From the NCBI GenBank assembly GCA_965248855.1, contig CBDFKQ010000004.1, positions 248,001 to 312,000 on the forward strand: a stretch of DNA of 64,000 nt. The letters run 5' to 3'. Both the position numbers and the translations under genes were made by a program. The stretch is from CBDFKQ01 sp965248855 (GTDB lineage Bacteria > Bacteroidota > Bacteroidia > Cytophagales > 172606-1). Below are positions 53,761 through 62,507 of the stretch, in pieces. The notes under the pieces were generated by a model. It was not told where the DNA came from. It searched no databases and saw only the letters and a list, made by a program, of their open reading frames with translations. The first letter of the stretch is position 1, and every line of letters starts with the position of its first letter.

Positions 53761-54417
53761 ATGGCAAAAATATATTTTATAAGCGGCTTGGGTGCAGATG
53801 AAAGGGTATTCCGATACTTAAATATTGTAGGCTTTGAAACCAAAAATATAAAATGGGAAGATCCTTTAAAAAACGAAAGCCTTACTGATTACAGCAAAAG
53901 ATTAATCAATCAAATTGATTTGAATGATAAGGTTATTTTAATCGGCGTTTCTTTTGGAGGAATGATTGCTCAGGAAATTGCTGATTTAATTGATTGTGAA
54001 AAAATTATTATTATTTCCAGTATTAAATCGTTGAAAGAGCTTGATGCAAAAATGCGTTTGGTAAAGCAAAGCACAATTTATAAATACATTCCCTCGGGAT
54101 TCTTAAAATGGACCAATTCTTTATCCGCTGATTATTATTTCAGTACAAAAACTAAAGAAGAATCTGATTTATTAAACCAAATAATTAAGGATACCGACAG
54201 GTTTTTTATGAAATGGGCGATTGAAAAAATTATGAATTGGAAGTTTGAAACAACAAATTCAAAAGAAAATTTGACCCACATTCATGGAACTCATGATCGA
54301 ATTTTCCCAATCAACAATATAAAAAATTCAATTAACATTAAAGAAGGTGGGCACTTTATGATTGTAAATAGAGCTGAAGAAATAAGTTTAATAATTCAGG
54401 AAAAACTAAGAGAGTAA
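53761..54417 (+). CDS. Alpha/beta-hydrolase
   Basis: 218 residues, short for the family. YFISGLGADERVFRYLNIVG (oxyanion-loop start), ILIGVSFGGMIAQEIADLI (nucleophile Ser in G-x-S-x-G), HIHGTHDRIFPINNI (acid Asp) and IKEGGHFMIVNRAEEIS (catalytic His) are all present. There is no signal peptide, so it is cytoplasmic. The GTHDRIFP motif resembles small carboxylesterases such as those in biotin and menaquinone routes; no pathway neighbour supports a choice. Confidence 0.8.
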   Translation: MAKIYFISGLGADERVFRYLNIVGFETKNIKWEDPLKNESLTDYSKRLINQIDLNDKVILIGVSFGGMIAQEIADLIDCEKIIIISSIKSLKELDAKMRLVKQSTIYKYIPSGFLKWTNSLSADYYFSTKTKEESDLLNQIIKDTDRFFMKWAIEKIMNWKFETTNSKENLTHIHGTHDRIFPINNIKNSINIKEGGHFMIVNRAEEISLIIQEKLRE

Positions 54418-54487
54418 AGCAATACTTGCTTTTGGTAAGTCAATGTTAAACTTACATTATGAAAATAATTTAGATAAATCATCAAAA

Positions 54488-55168
54488 TTATTTTAGGATG
54501 TAAAATATTTGTAAGTTTAATCCAACAGTTATATCATCAATTGTATAACCCATTCCTTGAACATAAACAGGTTTCATTTTAGAACCTCTATAGGGAACAT
54601 CTTCATAATTAACTTTCGGTAAACCAATTTTAGGTTGAAGGCAAAGAATAATTTTTTGAGATACCGGTATGTGCAGATTCCCTGTGAGCTCTAAACCTAA
54701 TCCGGCTTTGTTTTTTCTTTCAAACTTTATATTCCCATCTTCAAAATAATTATTACTAAAAACTATATTTCCGGTTTCATTGTATTTGAATAAAACAAAA
54801 TTTAAACCTCCGTTAAATTTAACTTTTTTTAAAGTTTTTAAACGGGTTTCAATACCTAGTTTTAGATAATATCCTTCATTTATGTAATTATCCAAATTTG
54901 CCATTATTCTATCAACCCGGTATTTTGAGTAACCTACTGCTAAGGCAACCACAGGTTTGTATTTTCCGGTGATCAATTTTACAATTGGTTCAATCACGAT
55001 TCCATTCCTATCGTCGGAATGCATATATATATTTTGTGTGAGATCTAAGCCGACTAATATTTTTAATTTTGTTGGAGGATTATCAATTTTTGTTTCTTGT
55101 GCTGTTAATTTTATTGTAATAAGAAAAAATAATAAATTAATAACGAGATACCTCAGCCATGTTGCCAT
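54488..55168 (-). CDS. DUF6048-like outer-membrane beta-barrel protein
   Basis: 226 residues with a signal peptide (YLVINLLFFLITIKLTAQ). The rest alternates hydrophobic and polar residues in strands ending LQIFYILK, as in small outer-membrane barrels: KLKILVGLDLTQNIYMHSDDRNGIVIEP, GYYLKLGIETRLKTL, GLGLELTGNLHIPVS. It resembles the DUF6048 family. Its start overlaps the end of the upstream lipoprotein gene by 32 bases, a pairing (DUF6452 then DUF6048) seen repeatedly in Bacteroidota. Function unknown. Confidence 0.6.
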   Translation of the reverse strand: MATWLRYLVINLLFFLITIKLTAQETKIDNPPTKLKILVGLDLTQNIYMHSDDRNGIVIEPIVKLITGKYKPVVALAVGYSKYRVDRIMANLDNYINEGYYLKLGIETRLKTLKKVKFNGGLNFVLFKYNETGNIVFSNNYFEDGNIKFERKNKAGLGLELTGNLHIPVSQKIILCLQPKIGLPKVNYEDVPYRGSKMKPVYVQGMGYTIDDITVGLNLQIFYILK

Positions 55169-55571
55169 TTAATTCTAATAGTTTAAAGGTTGAAGGTTTG
55201 ATTAATTTAAAGTCGCTTATCTCAATTTCAAAGCCGCATAGATTAGAATAGAAGACAGACGATCTCTTATAAGAAATAGTTAATGTATCTGTTCTTTTAG
55301 TTCCTTTAAAAATATACGTCGTGACATCTTCTTTAAAAGAAACCGGCAGATTAAATTGATTATATCCATAATTAAAGGCACTTGTAGAATCAATACCGGC
55401 AATCGGTTTAAGGGCTTTAAGAGCAGTGATAGAATAATAGTAGCCATACTTGGGTTTACTTAAGGTATCGCTAATTTTTAAATTAAAATCATATGTTACA
55501 TGGTCACGGCAACGACAGCCTGAAAAAATTAATATAATAAAAACCGGAAGAAGGATAAATGTAATTTTCAT
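55137..55571 (-). CDS. DUF6452-like lipoprotein
   Basis: 144 residues from the ATG at 55571; the frame is open 15 codons further up but this methionine gives a good lipoprotein signal (LLPVFIILIFSGC-RCRD). The mature part contains ITALKALKPIAGIDSTSAF, NQFNLPVSFKEDVTTYIF and TDTLTISYKR before FYSNLCGFEIEI, consistent with the small DUF6452 family. It overlaps the DUF6048-like gene, so the products probably act together in the envelope. Upstream, 118 bases away, lies the DUF7660-like gene and then the IS3 element. Confidence 0.6.
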   Translation of the reverse strand: MKITFILLPVFIILIFSGCRCRDHVTYDFNLKISDTLSKPKYGYYYSITALKALKPIAGIDSTSAFNYGYNQFNLPVSFKEDVTTYIFKGTKRTDTLTISYKRSSVFYSNLCGFEIEISDFKLIKPSTFKLLELNGNMAEVSRY

Positions 55572-55689
55572 GAATCTTTTTTTAGCATGACCCATCTCAT
55601 TTGAAAATGGTTGCATGCAAAAAAAATAAATTTTTCTCTACTTTGTCGGTTGTTTAAAAAAAGATGTTTTCTCACCTGCTCTTTCCTTA

Positions 55690-55947
55690 TTACTCATAAA
55701 TTTTAGCTCCTTTAAAAAGGTCGGCAAACATTTGCCAGTCAGCTTTGTTAGCATCAACATTTTGTTTCATATTGTCATAATATCCTTGAATATCTTCTGT
55801 GTATGCACTTAGAGCCTCTAAAAAATCGGAAAGTGTTTTGTTTTCCCAATCTTCCGGGTTGTCTAAAAAGTCTTTACGTAATATGTTGAGGAACTTAATG
55901 AAAGTTTGTCTGTCAGTTACTTTAAAATTGTTAAGTGTGTCGTTCAT
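55690..55947 (-). CDS. DUF7660-like small protein
   Basis: 85 residues from the ATG at 55947. RQTFIKFLNILRKDFLDNP, EDWENKTLSDFLEALSAYTEDIQGYY and ANKADWQMFADLFKGAKIYE mark the DUF7660 family, of unknown function and frequent near polymorphic-toxin immunity arrays. A longer frame runs into the IS3 left end at 55995, but it has no suitable start before the insertion point. The IS sits 47 bases upstream, so the gene has probably lost its native promoter or the link to the gene at 57634-58011. Confidence 0.6.
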   Translation of the reverse strand: MNDTLNNFKVTDRQTFIKFLNILRKDFLDNPEDWENKTLSDFLEALSAYTEDIQGYYDNMKQNVDANKADWQMFADLFKGAKIYE

Positions 55948-56034
55948 AAATTTTGTTGCTAGAACCACAAGTTGCAAACTTGCGGGAGAGGGGTTGTCTT
56001 GTCCTGAAATAGGTTTACACAAAGTAAACTAAAA

Positions 56035-56456
56035 ATGGAAAAGTATTCAAAAGTTTATCCAAGTAAATGGCAGAGTCAATATAGTAAAGAATTTAAGCAG
56101 TCGGTATGCAAGGAATATCTGCTTGGCAATGATTCCAGAACCGGTATAGAAAAAAAGTATCATTTAGGTCATGGTCGTATATTAAATTGGCTTAAAGAGG
56201 ATGGTTATGTTGAATTACCCTGCTCTTTAAATAAATCTGTTTATATTGTAGGTCTTGATAATTATAATCCAATGTCTGCAGATAATCCTCAACTTCCATC
56301 TCAAACTACAACAGGTTTAAATGAGGTTTGCGAAGATCAATCAGAAATTCTGCGCCTTAAAAAGAACTTTTAGAAGCTAAGATAAAAGCCGAAGGCTTTG
56401 AAAGGATGATAGAAATAGCCGAAGAGCAATTTAAAATACTCATCAAAAAAAAGTAA
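56035..56456 (+). pseudogene. IS3-family orfA, interrupted by a one-base frameshift
   Basis: The frame begins MEKYSKVYPSKWQSQYSKE and has the helix-turn-helix part (KYHLGHGRILNWLKEDGYV). It stops at TAG 56371-56373, but the -1 frame continues as KELLEAKIKAEGFERMIEIA to a stop at 56454-56456. Adding one A to the five-A run at 56359-56363 restores one frame. At its restored end the slippery heptamer A-AAA-AAG (56447-56453) is placed to shift ribosomes into orfB, as IS3 elements do. Confidence 0.75.
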
Positions 56457-57382
56457 AATACCGGGTAATCCATGAGTTAAAGGACAAATACAGCGTAAAC
56501 CTTACCTGTATTTGTCGGTTATTTGGTATCACCCGTCAGGCTTATTACCAACACTTTTGGCATGAAGATGAGGTGGGATTAGAAGAGGAGATGATTATAA
56601 AACAAGTGGTGATGATCAGGCAAAACCACAGAGCAATGGGTACAAGAAAACTATTTGAGATCCTGCAACCTTTTTTGATGGAACATCAGATTAAAATAGG
56701 TCGTGATGCTTTATTTGATTTATTGGCCCGTCACCAATTATTAGTTAAAAAACGAAAAAGAAAAATAAGTACCACCATGAGTTACCACCGGTTCCATAAA
56801 TGGCCTAATCTGATTAAAGACTTTATTCCGTCTGCACCCAATGAACTTTATGTGAGTGATATAACATATTGGAAAATAGAAACAGGATATGTTTACATCA
56901 GTTTTATTACAGATGCTTATTCTCATAAAATCGTTGGTTATCGGGTAGCAGAAACTCTGGAAGCAGTAGAAAGCTTAAGCGCATTAGAAATGGCACTTGA
57001 ATCGTTTCCGGCTAAAATAAAAGAAAAACTTATTCACCATTCGGACAGAGGGGTACAATATTGCAGTGATGGATATGTAAAGTTATTGCAGGACAATCAC
57101 ATCCGGATCAGCATGACACAAACCGGCGATCCTCTAGAAAACGCAATAGCCGAGCGGGTAAACGGTATATTAAAAGAAGAGTATCTGTCGCATTTTAAAG
57201 TAAGTACCCTTGAAGAAGCGAAAAAAGTATTGGAAGAAAACGTAAAACTTTATAATAGGGAGCGACCACATATGAGTATAGGCAACCTTACACCTTCTTT
57301 TATTCATGAAAACAACGTTCCAACAGAAAGGCTGTGGAAAAATTATTATCAAAAGAGAAAAGAAGAAGTAATTACATGCTGA
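56450..57382 (+). CDS. IS3-family transposase orfB (DDE recombinase)
   Basis: About 310 residues counted from the frameshift site; a GTG at 56573 is an internal start. HELKDKYSVNLTCICRLFGI and HRAMGTRKLFEIL open the protein, and the catalytic triad of the rve domain is Asp in YVSDITYWKIETGY, Asp in HHSDRGVQYCS and Glu in NAIAERVNGILKEEY. The ending NRERPHMSIGNLTP is typical of the family. This part is intact, but normal production of the OrfAB transposase needs orfA, which carries a frameshift. Confidence 0.88.
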   Translation, partial: KVKYRVIHELKDKYSVNLTCICRLFGITRQAYYQHFWHEDEVGLEEEMIIKQVVMIRQNHRAMGTRKLFEILQPFLMEHQIKIGRDALFDLLARHQLLVKKRKRKISTTMSYHRFHKWPNLIKDFIPSAPNELYVSDITYWKIETGYVYISFITDAYSHKIVGYRVAETLEAVESLSALEMALESFPAKIKEKLIHHSDRGVQYCSDGYVKLLQDNHIRISMTQTGDPLENAIAERVNGILKEEYLSHFKVSTLEEAKKVLEENVKLYNRERPHMSIGNLTPSFIHENNVPTERLWKNYYQKRKEEVITC

Positions 57383-57399
57383 AAGTTTTAAAGCATACC

Positions 57400-57462
57400 G
57401 CCCAAAACGAGAATAACTTTTTTTGCCTGTAGGAGGGCAAAAAGTTATTTCCCGCTTTGGGC
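57400..57462 (+). repeat. Large imperfect hairpin inside the IS, after orfB
   Basis: GCCCAAAACG...AATAACTT...GCC pairs with GGGC...AAGTTATT...CGCTTTGGGC. It lies 18 bases after the orfB stop and probably ends transcription or shields the element from outside transcripts. Confidence 0.7.
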
Positions 57463-57633
57463 TACTCCATAGAAGAATAGTAAACTTATTTTAGGATTAA
57501 AGAAAAACAAATAATCATCAGAAAGGGTAAAAATGTAAATCAATTTTAGGATTATATTTGAAGTGTAAATCAATAGCTGTATTATAAATTAAACTGTAAA
57601 CTTTTTTTAGGACGAGACAGGTAGTTGTATTGA

Positions 57634-58011
57634 TTATATCACTATTCCATTTATTGAAATATAGCATTCTCCAACATCTAAACCGATTTCGTCAAAAATG
57701 TCAAAATTTCTAAACTTCATTGTTGCCTCTGGTTCTTTTCCTTTATTTGGAACAACAACAGAGAATAAGTCAAATTTAAATTGATTTATTCTTACTAATT
57801 GTAAATCACCTCCGATCGACTCAAACATATTTTGTTCAATAATTTCTTTCAAAACTTTCACAGGTGCTCTCCAATATTCTAGATTATTCTTTTTTTCTTG
57901 AACTTTTAATTCATTTTCAACTAAAACCTTTATTTTAACCGTAAGTGGAAAGGGAAAAGTACCGGATAAATTAACGGCATGGAAAATAAAAGCTGAGTAT
58001 AAATTATTCAA
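57634..58011 (-). CDS. Hypothetical protein, possible TTG start
   Basis: 125 residues. The only usable start is a TTG at 58011, right after a stop codon two codons earlier. It contains LVENELKVQEKKNNLEYWRAP, EIIEQNMFESIGGDLQLVRINQF and ISINGIVI. I recognise no family; the beta-rich ending and acidic middle resemble immunity-type proteins. The IS3 element sits 15 bases past its stop, between it and the DUF7660-like gene. Confidence 0.45.
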   Translation of the reverse strand: MNNLYSAFIFHAVNLSGTFPFPLTVKIKVLVENELKVQEKKNNLEYWRAPVKVLKEIIEQNMFESIGGDLQLVRINQFKFDLFSVVVPNKGKEPEATMKFRNFDIFDEIGLDVGECYISINGIVI

Positions 58012-58039
58012 ACTTCACTTACGCAAAAATAAAATTGAC

Positions 58040-58291
58040 GTGGTTAAAATTGTGATCAACCAATCAAAATTGGAGCAAACAAAGCAGGCATTAATTGCCT
58101 TAGAAAAAGATATTCACGATTTGGAAAAACAACAATTAAAATTAAAAGTACCATTAAATGTGGAGGTTGTAAAAGGAGCTTTTACTATTGAAAACTTCAA
58201 AACGGGTGAGTATAAAATCGAAAATCCTAACAAATTAATTTTGGAATCTATTGATAAATATGTGAGGGATTATCTTAAAATGGCATCCTAA
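58040..58291 (+). CDS. Small hypothetical protein with N-terminal coiled coil, GTG start
   Basis: 83 residues from a GTG at 58040. The first 38 residues (SKLEQTKQALIALEKDIHDLE and on) form a strongly predicted heptad coiled coil; the rest reads FTIENFKTGEYKIENPNKLIL. No family recognised. It diverges from the hypothetical gene ending at 57634 with 28 bases between the starts, both using rare start codons. Confidence 0.45.
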   Translation: MVKIVINQSKLEQTKQALIALEKDIHDLEKQQLKLKVPLNVEVVKGAFTIENFKTGEYKIENPNKLILESIDKYVRDYLKMAS

Positions 58292-58304
58292 TTAAGCTAT
58301 GGAA

Positions 58305-58334
58305 TAAAAAAACTCCTGACCGATGATCAGGAGT
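58305..58334 (-). terminator. Intrinsic terminator after the aminotransferase gene
   Basis: ACTCCTGA (58312-58319) pairs with TCAGGAGT (58327-58334). The minus strand then runs into seven T. It lies 13 bases past the stop at 58347. Confidence 0.8.
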
Positions 58335-58346
58335 TAAATGAGCGTT

Positions 58347-59549
58347 TTATATTTTGCTTTTTACTGCTTCCATTACGCTTTTTAATTTTTCGCAGCGCTC
58401 TTTTAGTTGGGCATCCGTCCACCCGATTTTAATTTGCAGGGAAATTAATCTGCCAACTATATTATCAGATTTTGGGAAACTTAAGTTTTTCCAATCCTGA
58501 GGTTTATCTTGAAATTCGATTGCTAAAGGTGCTAATGTTTTTAAATTGGTAAGGTGGTCCCAATTTTTAATATAATGGTAATTATTGTCGTACCAATATT
58601 GGAAACCATCTAAGCCTTGTGCTTTCATTTCATCAATAGCCAACCTTGCAGTAGCTTCGTCGGGCAGAAAGATGGAAAGAAAAGTAGCAGAGTCTCCGGC
58701 TTCATCAGGTTGTTCGCGAAATTTGATAAAAGAGAATTTGTTTAACGTATCAACTATTACTGCTTTATTTTTTCGTTGAACCTCTATAAATGTTTTTATT
58801 TTACGCATTTGCGCTAAGCCGACAGCCGCGTTAAACTCTCCTATTCTGAAGTTGATACCCAGCGCCGGATGTTTTTCTGCACCTCTGTTGTTACCGATAT
58901 GGTCGTGACCATGATCGGAGAACATATCTGCATTTTTATATAATTGCTCGTCGTTGGTAACCACCACTCCACCTTCACCACAGGTAGTAATTTTAAAAAA
59001 ATCAAAAGAATAGCAGCCCATCATACCAATAGTGCCTGAAAATTTTCCTTTATAACTTGCACCTAATGCCTGAGCAGAATCTTCAATTAATTTTATATTA
59101 TTTTCTTTACAGACCTCTACAATTTCGTCCATTTTGCCCATTGCACCGCACATTTGAACCAGCAAAACGGCTTTTGTTTTTGGTGTGATAACAGCCTTAA
59201 CACCTTCCGGAGATAGGTTTAAAGTTTCATCTATTTCTGCAAAAACAGGGATAGCACCTGCCCATAAAACAGCTTCGATAGTTGCGATATATGTAAAGGG
59301 TGGAACAATCACTTCGTCGTTATAGCCAACTCCGCATGCTGCAAGTGCAGTTGCAACTGCAGTACTTCCACTTGAAACGGAGTGAGCATATTTTGCACCG
59401 ACAAAATCAGCTACAGATTTTTCAAATTCTAATGCTTTCCAATGACCTTTGCGTTCAGCATCGTGATTAAATCTAAACATTACTCCTGTTTCCAGAACGT
59501 CTAAAACTTCTTTGCGTTCTTCTTCACCAAAAAACTCTAATCCCGGCAT
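58347..59549 (-). CDS. DegT/DnrJ/EryC1/StrS-type sugar aminotransferase
   Basis: 400 residues. The PLP-binding lysine is Lys186 in CYSFDFFKITTCGEGGVV, Asp157 lies in IEDSAQALGASYKG, and YAHSVSSGSTAVATALAACG contacts the cofactor phosphate. Enzymes of this family add an amino group to a keto-sugar, usually nucleotide-linked. FGEEERKEVLDVLETGVMFRF at the N-terminus is a normal start. It stands alone in a monocistronic unit; its product may feed cell-surface glycans or an aminoglycoside-like product. Confidence 0.88.
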   Translation of the reverse strand: MPGLEFFGEEERKEVLDVLETGVMFRFNHDAERKGHWKALEFEKSVADFVGAKYAHSVSSGSTAVATALAACGVGYNDEVIVPPFTYIATIEAVLWAGAIPVFAEIDETLNLSPEGVKAVITPKTKAVLLVQMCGAMGKMDEIVEVCKENNIKLIEDSAQALGASYKGKFSGTIGMMGCYSFDFFKITTCGEGGVVVTNDEQLYKNADMFSDHGHDHIGNNRGAEKHPALGINFRIGEFNAAVGLAQMRKIKTFIEVQRKNKAVIVDTLNKFSFIKFREQPDEAGDSATFLSIFLPDEATARLAIDEMKAQGLDGFQYWYDNNYHYIKNWDHLTNLKTLAPLAIEFQDKPQDWKNLSFPKSDNIVGRLISLQIKIGWTDAQLKERCEKLKSVMEAVKSKI

Positions 59550-59635
59550 AAAAAAATATTTTATATTTTAACTTTTAAAAAATGTAAAAATATTTCTATA
59601 ATGTCATATTAAAAAATCGAAATTTTAATTATTTA

Positions 59636-59780
59636 CCACCCCCGGCCCCTCCTTGAAAGAAGGAGGGGAATTTTCAGGTTCAAAAATTCCTTCAATTGAT
59701 TAATGTTTTTTTTGAAAATTTAGTTAAGTGTTTTCCGGGCAGTTCCCCTCCTAATTTTAGGAGGGGTTTGGGGCGGTTTT
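59636..59780. repeat. Paired GC-rich hairpins between the aminotransferase and glycosidase-like genes
   Basis: CCCCTCCTT-gaaag-AAGGAGGGG (59646-59668) and CCCCTCCT-aatttt-AGGAGGGG (59745-59766) are two hairpins with the same arm sequence. The outer flanks (CCACCCCCGG on the left, TTTGGGGCGG on the right) are also nearly complementary, so the whole 145-base unit can fold as one inverted repeat. It looks like a REP- or MITE-type element and differs sharply in base composition from its surroundings. Confidence 0.65.
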
Positions 59781-59822
59781 AAGGGATAGAATATTAAGAA
59801 TTAACAATCTGCCATAGTAGAG

Positions 59823-61721
59823 TTAATCTATTTTAACAACCTTTTTGGTAAAAATTTTATCTCCGATTATAAACTTACAAAAGTATAAACCTTCTTTTAA
59901 GTTGCTTAAACTTATTTCTATGGTTTGCGCACCGGGAAATTGTTTTGAATTTTCTAAAACTTTACTTACTGTTTTTCCTTTTGTATCAATCACTTCAATT
60001 GATACTTCTTCATTTTTTGTCAACTCATAAGAAGCTACCACCTTTTTAGATGCCGGATTTGGAAAAAGTTTGAATTTTATTGCTTCAATATCATCTTCAG
60101 TAGCTAAAGGACCGGGGTTAGGAGTAGGAGTAGGAGTAGGAGTAGGAGTAGGAGTAGGATCAGGACTTACCGATCCATCAAAAAAAAAGGATGGCGAACC
60201 GGTTAATGTAATATTTTGTGAGCTCAGTTGAACAGTAGATGGATTGGATGAATAATTCCACTCTCGCCTGTTTAATTGTGCAAGAACATTTGAAGCTGCA
60301 GGAAATGAATATAACGCGCTTGCATTTTCTGATTTGTCAGTTTTTGTTATTGCCCACAACACATACATATATTTACCGCTATTATTTTTAAAAGCACCGC
60401 CATTTACATCAGCACTTAATGAAAGGCTTTTTGTTTTAGCATCATCGTATTTATAGCCTGATAATAAATCGGAAGTGGTTTTATAAGCAATTCCTCCACC
60501 GGTTATTGCTTGATTAAAAGGTGACGCGGTGTTCAAATTTTTATAAAGCCCCATCAAACCATTAGGATTATTACTGCTGATATCCGCGCCTTCACCAATG
60601 GTAAATACATAAAATTGTTTGATGTCGTTTTTTTGAAATTGGACAAGGGCTTTTATAAGAAAGTTTTTCTGAACATCTTCTCCACCTATAAATTCCCCAA
60701 TTGCTTTTCTGGGTACATTGCTTTCGGTACATATCCATAATTTGTTTGGATATGTACTGCCATTATAACCATATTTATTTAATACACTTTGAAAAGCACT
60801 TTTAGGACTTACCACATCATTAGCCGCAGCATCAGAATTACGGTTGTTTTTCACGATTGAAGAATACATTGGATATTCATGATAACTCAATACATCGAAA
60901 AATGCACCGCCTTTATTTGGATATGTACTGTTAGCACTTCCATCAACCGGGTTATCTGTATTTCTTAAAACTGCATCTAAAAAACCGGGATATCCGATTC
61001 CACCGGTGGTAACGTATGCCGTAGGATCGATGGATTTAATTACTTCATAACTTATTCGCAGCATTCGGTTATAATAATAAATAGGAGTAAACAAGTTCGG
61101 CATATCACAAGGGGATGGATTCTTATCAAACCAATTGCCTGCAACTCCTGATGGTTTCCAGCCATTTGTGCCTCCATCATAATCGGGTTCATTCCATATT
61201 TCCCAAAACTTTACATAATTTTTATAAAGTTGTACAGTTTTATAAACATATAAGGCATAATAATTATTTTCATTAACAGGTGTGCCGTTGGCACCACCAT
61301 CCCAAATGGGGTCATATAAATGAGCGAAAATATTAGTTGGGTAGTTACAGCCATCATATTTATTATAATCTCTGTGTGCCGCAGAAGGGCCTTCCAAAAA
61401 AACAGTATTATCTTTTATTCCCAATGAATTGTAAAAACTGAAAGCCCCGATCCTGATGTTGTATCCCCAGTTTTCTAAAAAACTCTCCGGCAATGTAGGT
61501 CGAAGGCTTTTTACGCCTGCACCCGGTACATTTTTCGCAGGGTTGCCGGCAGCTAATTCAGCAAGATTTTCATCTTTCCAATTACCTCCATAATAGCCCA
61601 TGTTAGAACCATATAAAAAATCTCCATTATATGATGGTACTGTAGTATTTGCATTAAAGTTTACTTGTGAAAATGATTGACGGAAAATTAAAAAGAATAA
61701 AATAAAAAAAAGATTTTTCAT
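59823..61721 (-). CDS. Type IX-exported glycoside hydrolase-like TIM-barrel protein
   Basis: 632 residues. A signal peptide (FFILFFLIFRQSFSQ) precedes a GH-A-clan-like barrel: WEIWNEPDYDGG has the acid/base Glu after Asn, and LWICTESNVPRKAIG the likely nucleophile Glu. After the barrel comes a beta-sandwich part, a (Pro-Thr)n linker encoded by a hexanucleotide repeat, and a type IX sorting domain (FKLFPNPASKKVV ... GLYFCKFIIGDKIFTKKVV). The protein is therefore expected to be carried across the outer membrane and released or anchored. GH family and substrate are not certain. Confidence 0.8.
   Translation of the reverse strand: MKNLFFILFFLIFRQSFSQVNFNANTTVPSYNGDFLYGSNMGYYGGNWKDENLAELAAGNPAKNVPGAGVKSLRPTLPESFLENWGYNIRIGAFSFYNSLGIKDNTVFLEGPSAAHRDYNKYDGCNYPTNIFAHLYDPIWDGGANGTPVNENNYYALYVYKTVQLYKNYVKFWEIWNEPDYDGGTNGWKPSGVAGNWFDKNPSPCDMPNLFTPIYYYNRMLRISYEVIKSIDPTAYVTTGGIGYPGFLDAVLRNTDNPVDGSANSTYPNKGGAFFDVLSYHEYPMYSSIVKNNRNSDAAANDVVSPKSAFQSVLNKYGYNGSTYPNKLWICTESNVPRKAIGEFIGGEDVQKNFLIKALVQFQKNDIKQFYVFTIGEGADISSNNPNGLMGLYKNLNTASPFNQAITGGGIAYKTTSDLLSGYKYDDAKTKSLSLSADVNGGAFKNNSGKYMYVLWAITKTDKSENASALYSFPAASNVLAQLNRREWNYSSNPSTVQLSSQNITLTGSPSFFFDGSVSPDPTPTPTPTPTPTPNPGPLATEDDIEAIKFKLFPNPASKKVVASYELTKNEEVSIEVIDTKGKTVSKVLENSKQFPGAQTIEISLSNLKEGLYFCKFIIGDKIFTKKVVKID
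60120..60158 (-). repeat. Hexanucleotide tandem repeat (GGAGTA)n encoding a Pro-Thr linker
   Basis: About six tandem copies of GGAGTA on the plus strand encode alternating Pro-Thr on the minus strand between the catalytic part and the type IX sorting domain. A six-base unit can vary in number without breaking the frame, so linker length may differ between strains. Confidence 0.8.
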
Positions 61722-61894
61722 AAAATTTTAAATTAGAAGGTGTTTGTGTGGATACGACGTATTTTTTTTAAAGTTATATATATCTTACATTCAGCTATTT
61801 AAATTAAACTTAAAACTGATTTATTTAATTTCCTAAAAATATTTTTTCATAACGATAAAGAAATTATTTTTATCGAAAATAATCCTTTTTGATC

Positions 61895-62278
61895 ATGAAA
61901 AATTATAATAAATACTATTCAATACCCGCTCCTCCTGAAGAAGTTTACCTGGCTCTTACAAAACCTGAAACAATTTATTTATGGACGGGTGAAAATGCTG
62001 AAATGTCAACAGAAGCAGGCTCAGAATTTTCATTGTGGGATGGAAGTATTGTGGGTAAAAACCTTGGGTTTGTTGCCGGTAAAAAAATTATTCAACAATG
62101 GTATTTTGGAGAGCAGGAAGAAGAATCAATTGTAAGCATTACGCTTCATACCTCGGGAAAAGGAACTTCGGTTGAACTTAAGCACACCAACATACCCGAT
62201 CAGGATTATGAAGATATTAAAGAAGGTTGGGATAATGCTTATTTTGGAGATTTAAAAGAATTTTATGAAGAGGAATAG
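61895..62278 (+). CDS. SRPBCC / AHSA1-like START-fold protein
   Basis: 127 residues from the ATG at 61895 (MKNYNKYYSIPAPPEEV); a TTG two codons earlier is also in frame. YYSIPAPPEEVYLALTKPETIYLWTGENAEMS, GSEFSLWDGSIVGKNLGF and KIIQQWYFGEQEEESIVSITLH are typical of activator-of-Hsp90-like small SRPBCC proteins; KHTNIPDQDYEDIKEGWDNAYFGDL ends it. They bind hydrophobic ligands or chaperones. Cytoplasmic, no signal. Confidence 0.82.
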   Translation: MKNYNKYYSIPAPPEEVYLALTKPETIYLWTGENAEMSTEAGSEFSLWDGSIVGKNLGFVAGKKIIQQWYFGEQEEESIVSITLHTSGKGTSVELKHTNIPDQDYEDIKEGWDNAYFGDLKEFYEEE

Positions 62279-62442
62279 TAAATCGAATTTATTTGATTGT
62301 TCTTATTGATATTTGATTTATATATATAATTACCAATATCGTTTAGTTAATTTATAATAATTATAATTTAATATCTTTTTTCGACTTATCTTTTCTTACA
62401 AAGAATTTCCATTTTTGAAATAAAAATCCTCTTTATCCTAAA

Positions 62443-62492
62443 ATCCTTCAATCCTAATTCAGATATATTTTGTCTGAATAGGATTGAAGGAT
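62443..62492. repeat. 20-base-pair hairpin built on ATCCTTCAATCCTA
   Basis: ATCCTTCAATCCTAATTCAGA (62443-62463) pairs with 62473-62492 with a single bulged base around a nine-base loop. The flanking TCCTAAAA / TTTTAGGA can extend it. This looks like a REP-type palindromic element. Confidence 0.75.
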
Positions 62493-62507
62493 GAAAAGAT
62501 TTTTAGG

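Larger units (their letters stand above)
55995..57619 (+). mobile_element. IS3-family insertion sequence, 1625 bp
   Basis: The ends are imperfect terminal inverted repeats of about 25 bases: TGTCTTGTCCTGAAATAGG on the left and TGTCTCGTCCTAAAAAAAG on the right (complement), continuing GTTTACA on both. The bases GGT flank it on both sides (55992-55994 and 57620-57622), a 3-bp target duplication as IS3 members make. Inside are orfA, orfB and a large hairpin near the right end. Removing it would place the gene at 57634 about 60 bases upstream of the DUF7660-like gene. Confidence 0.88.
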
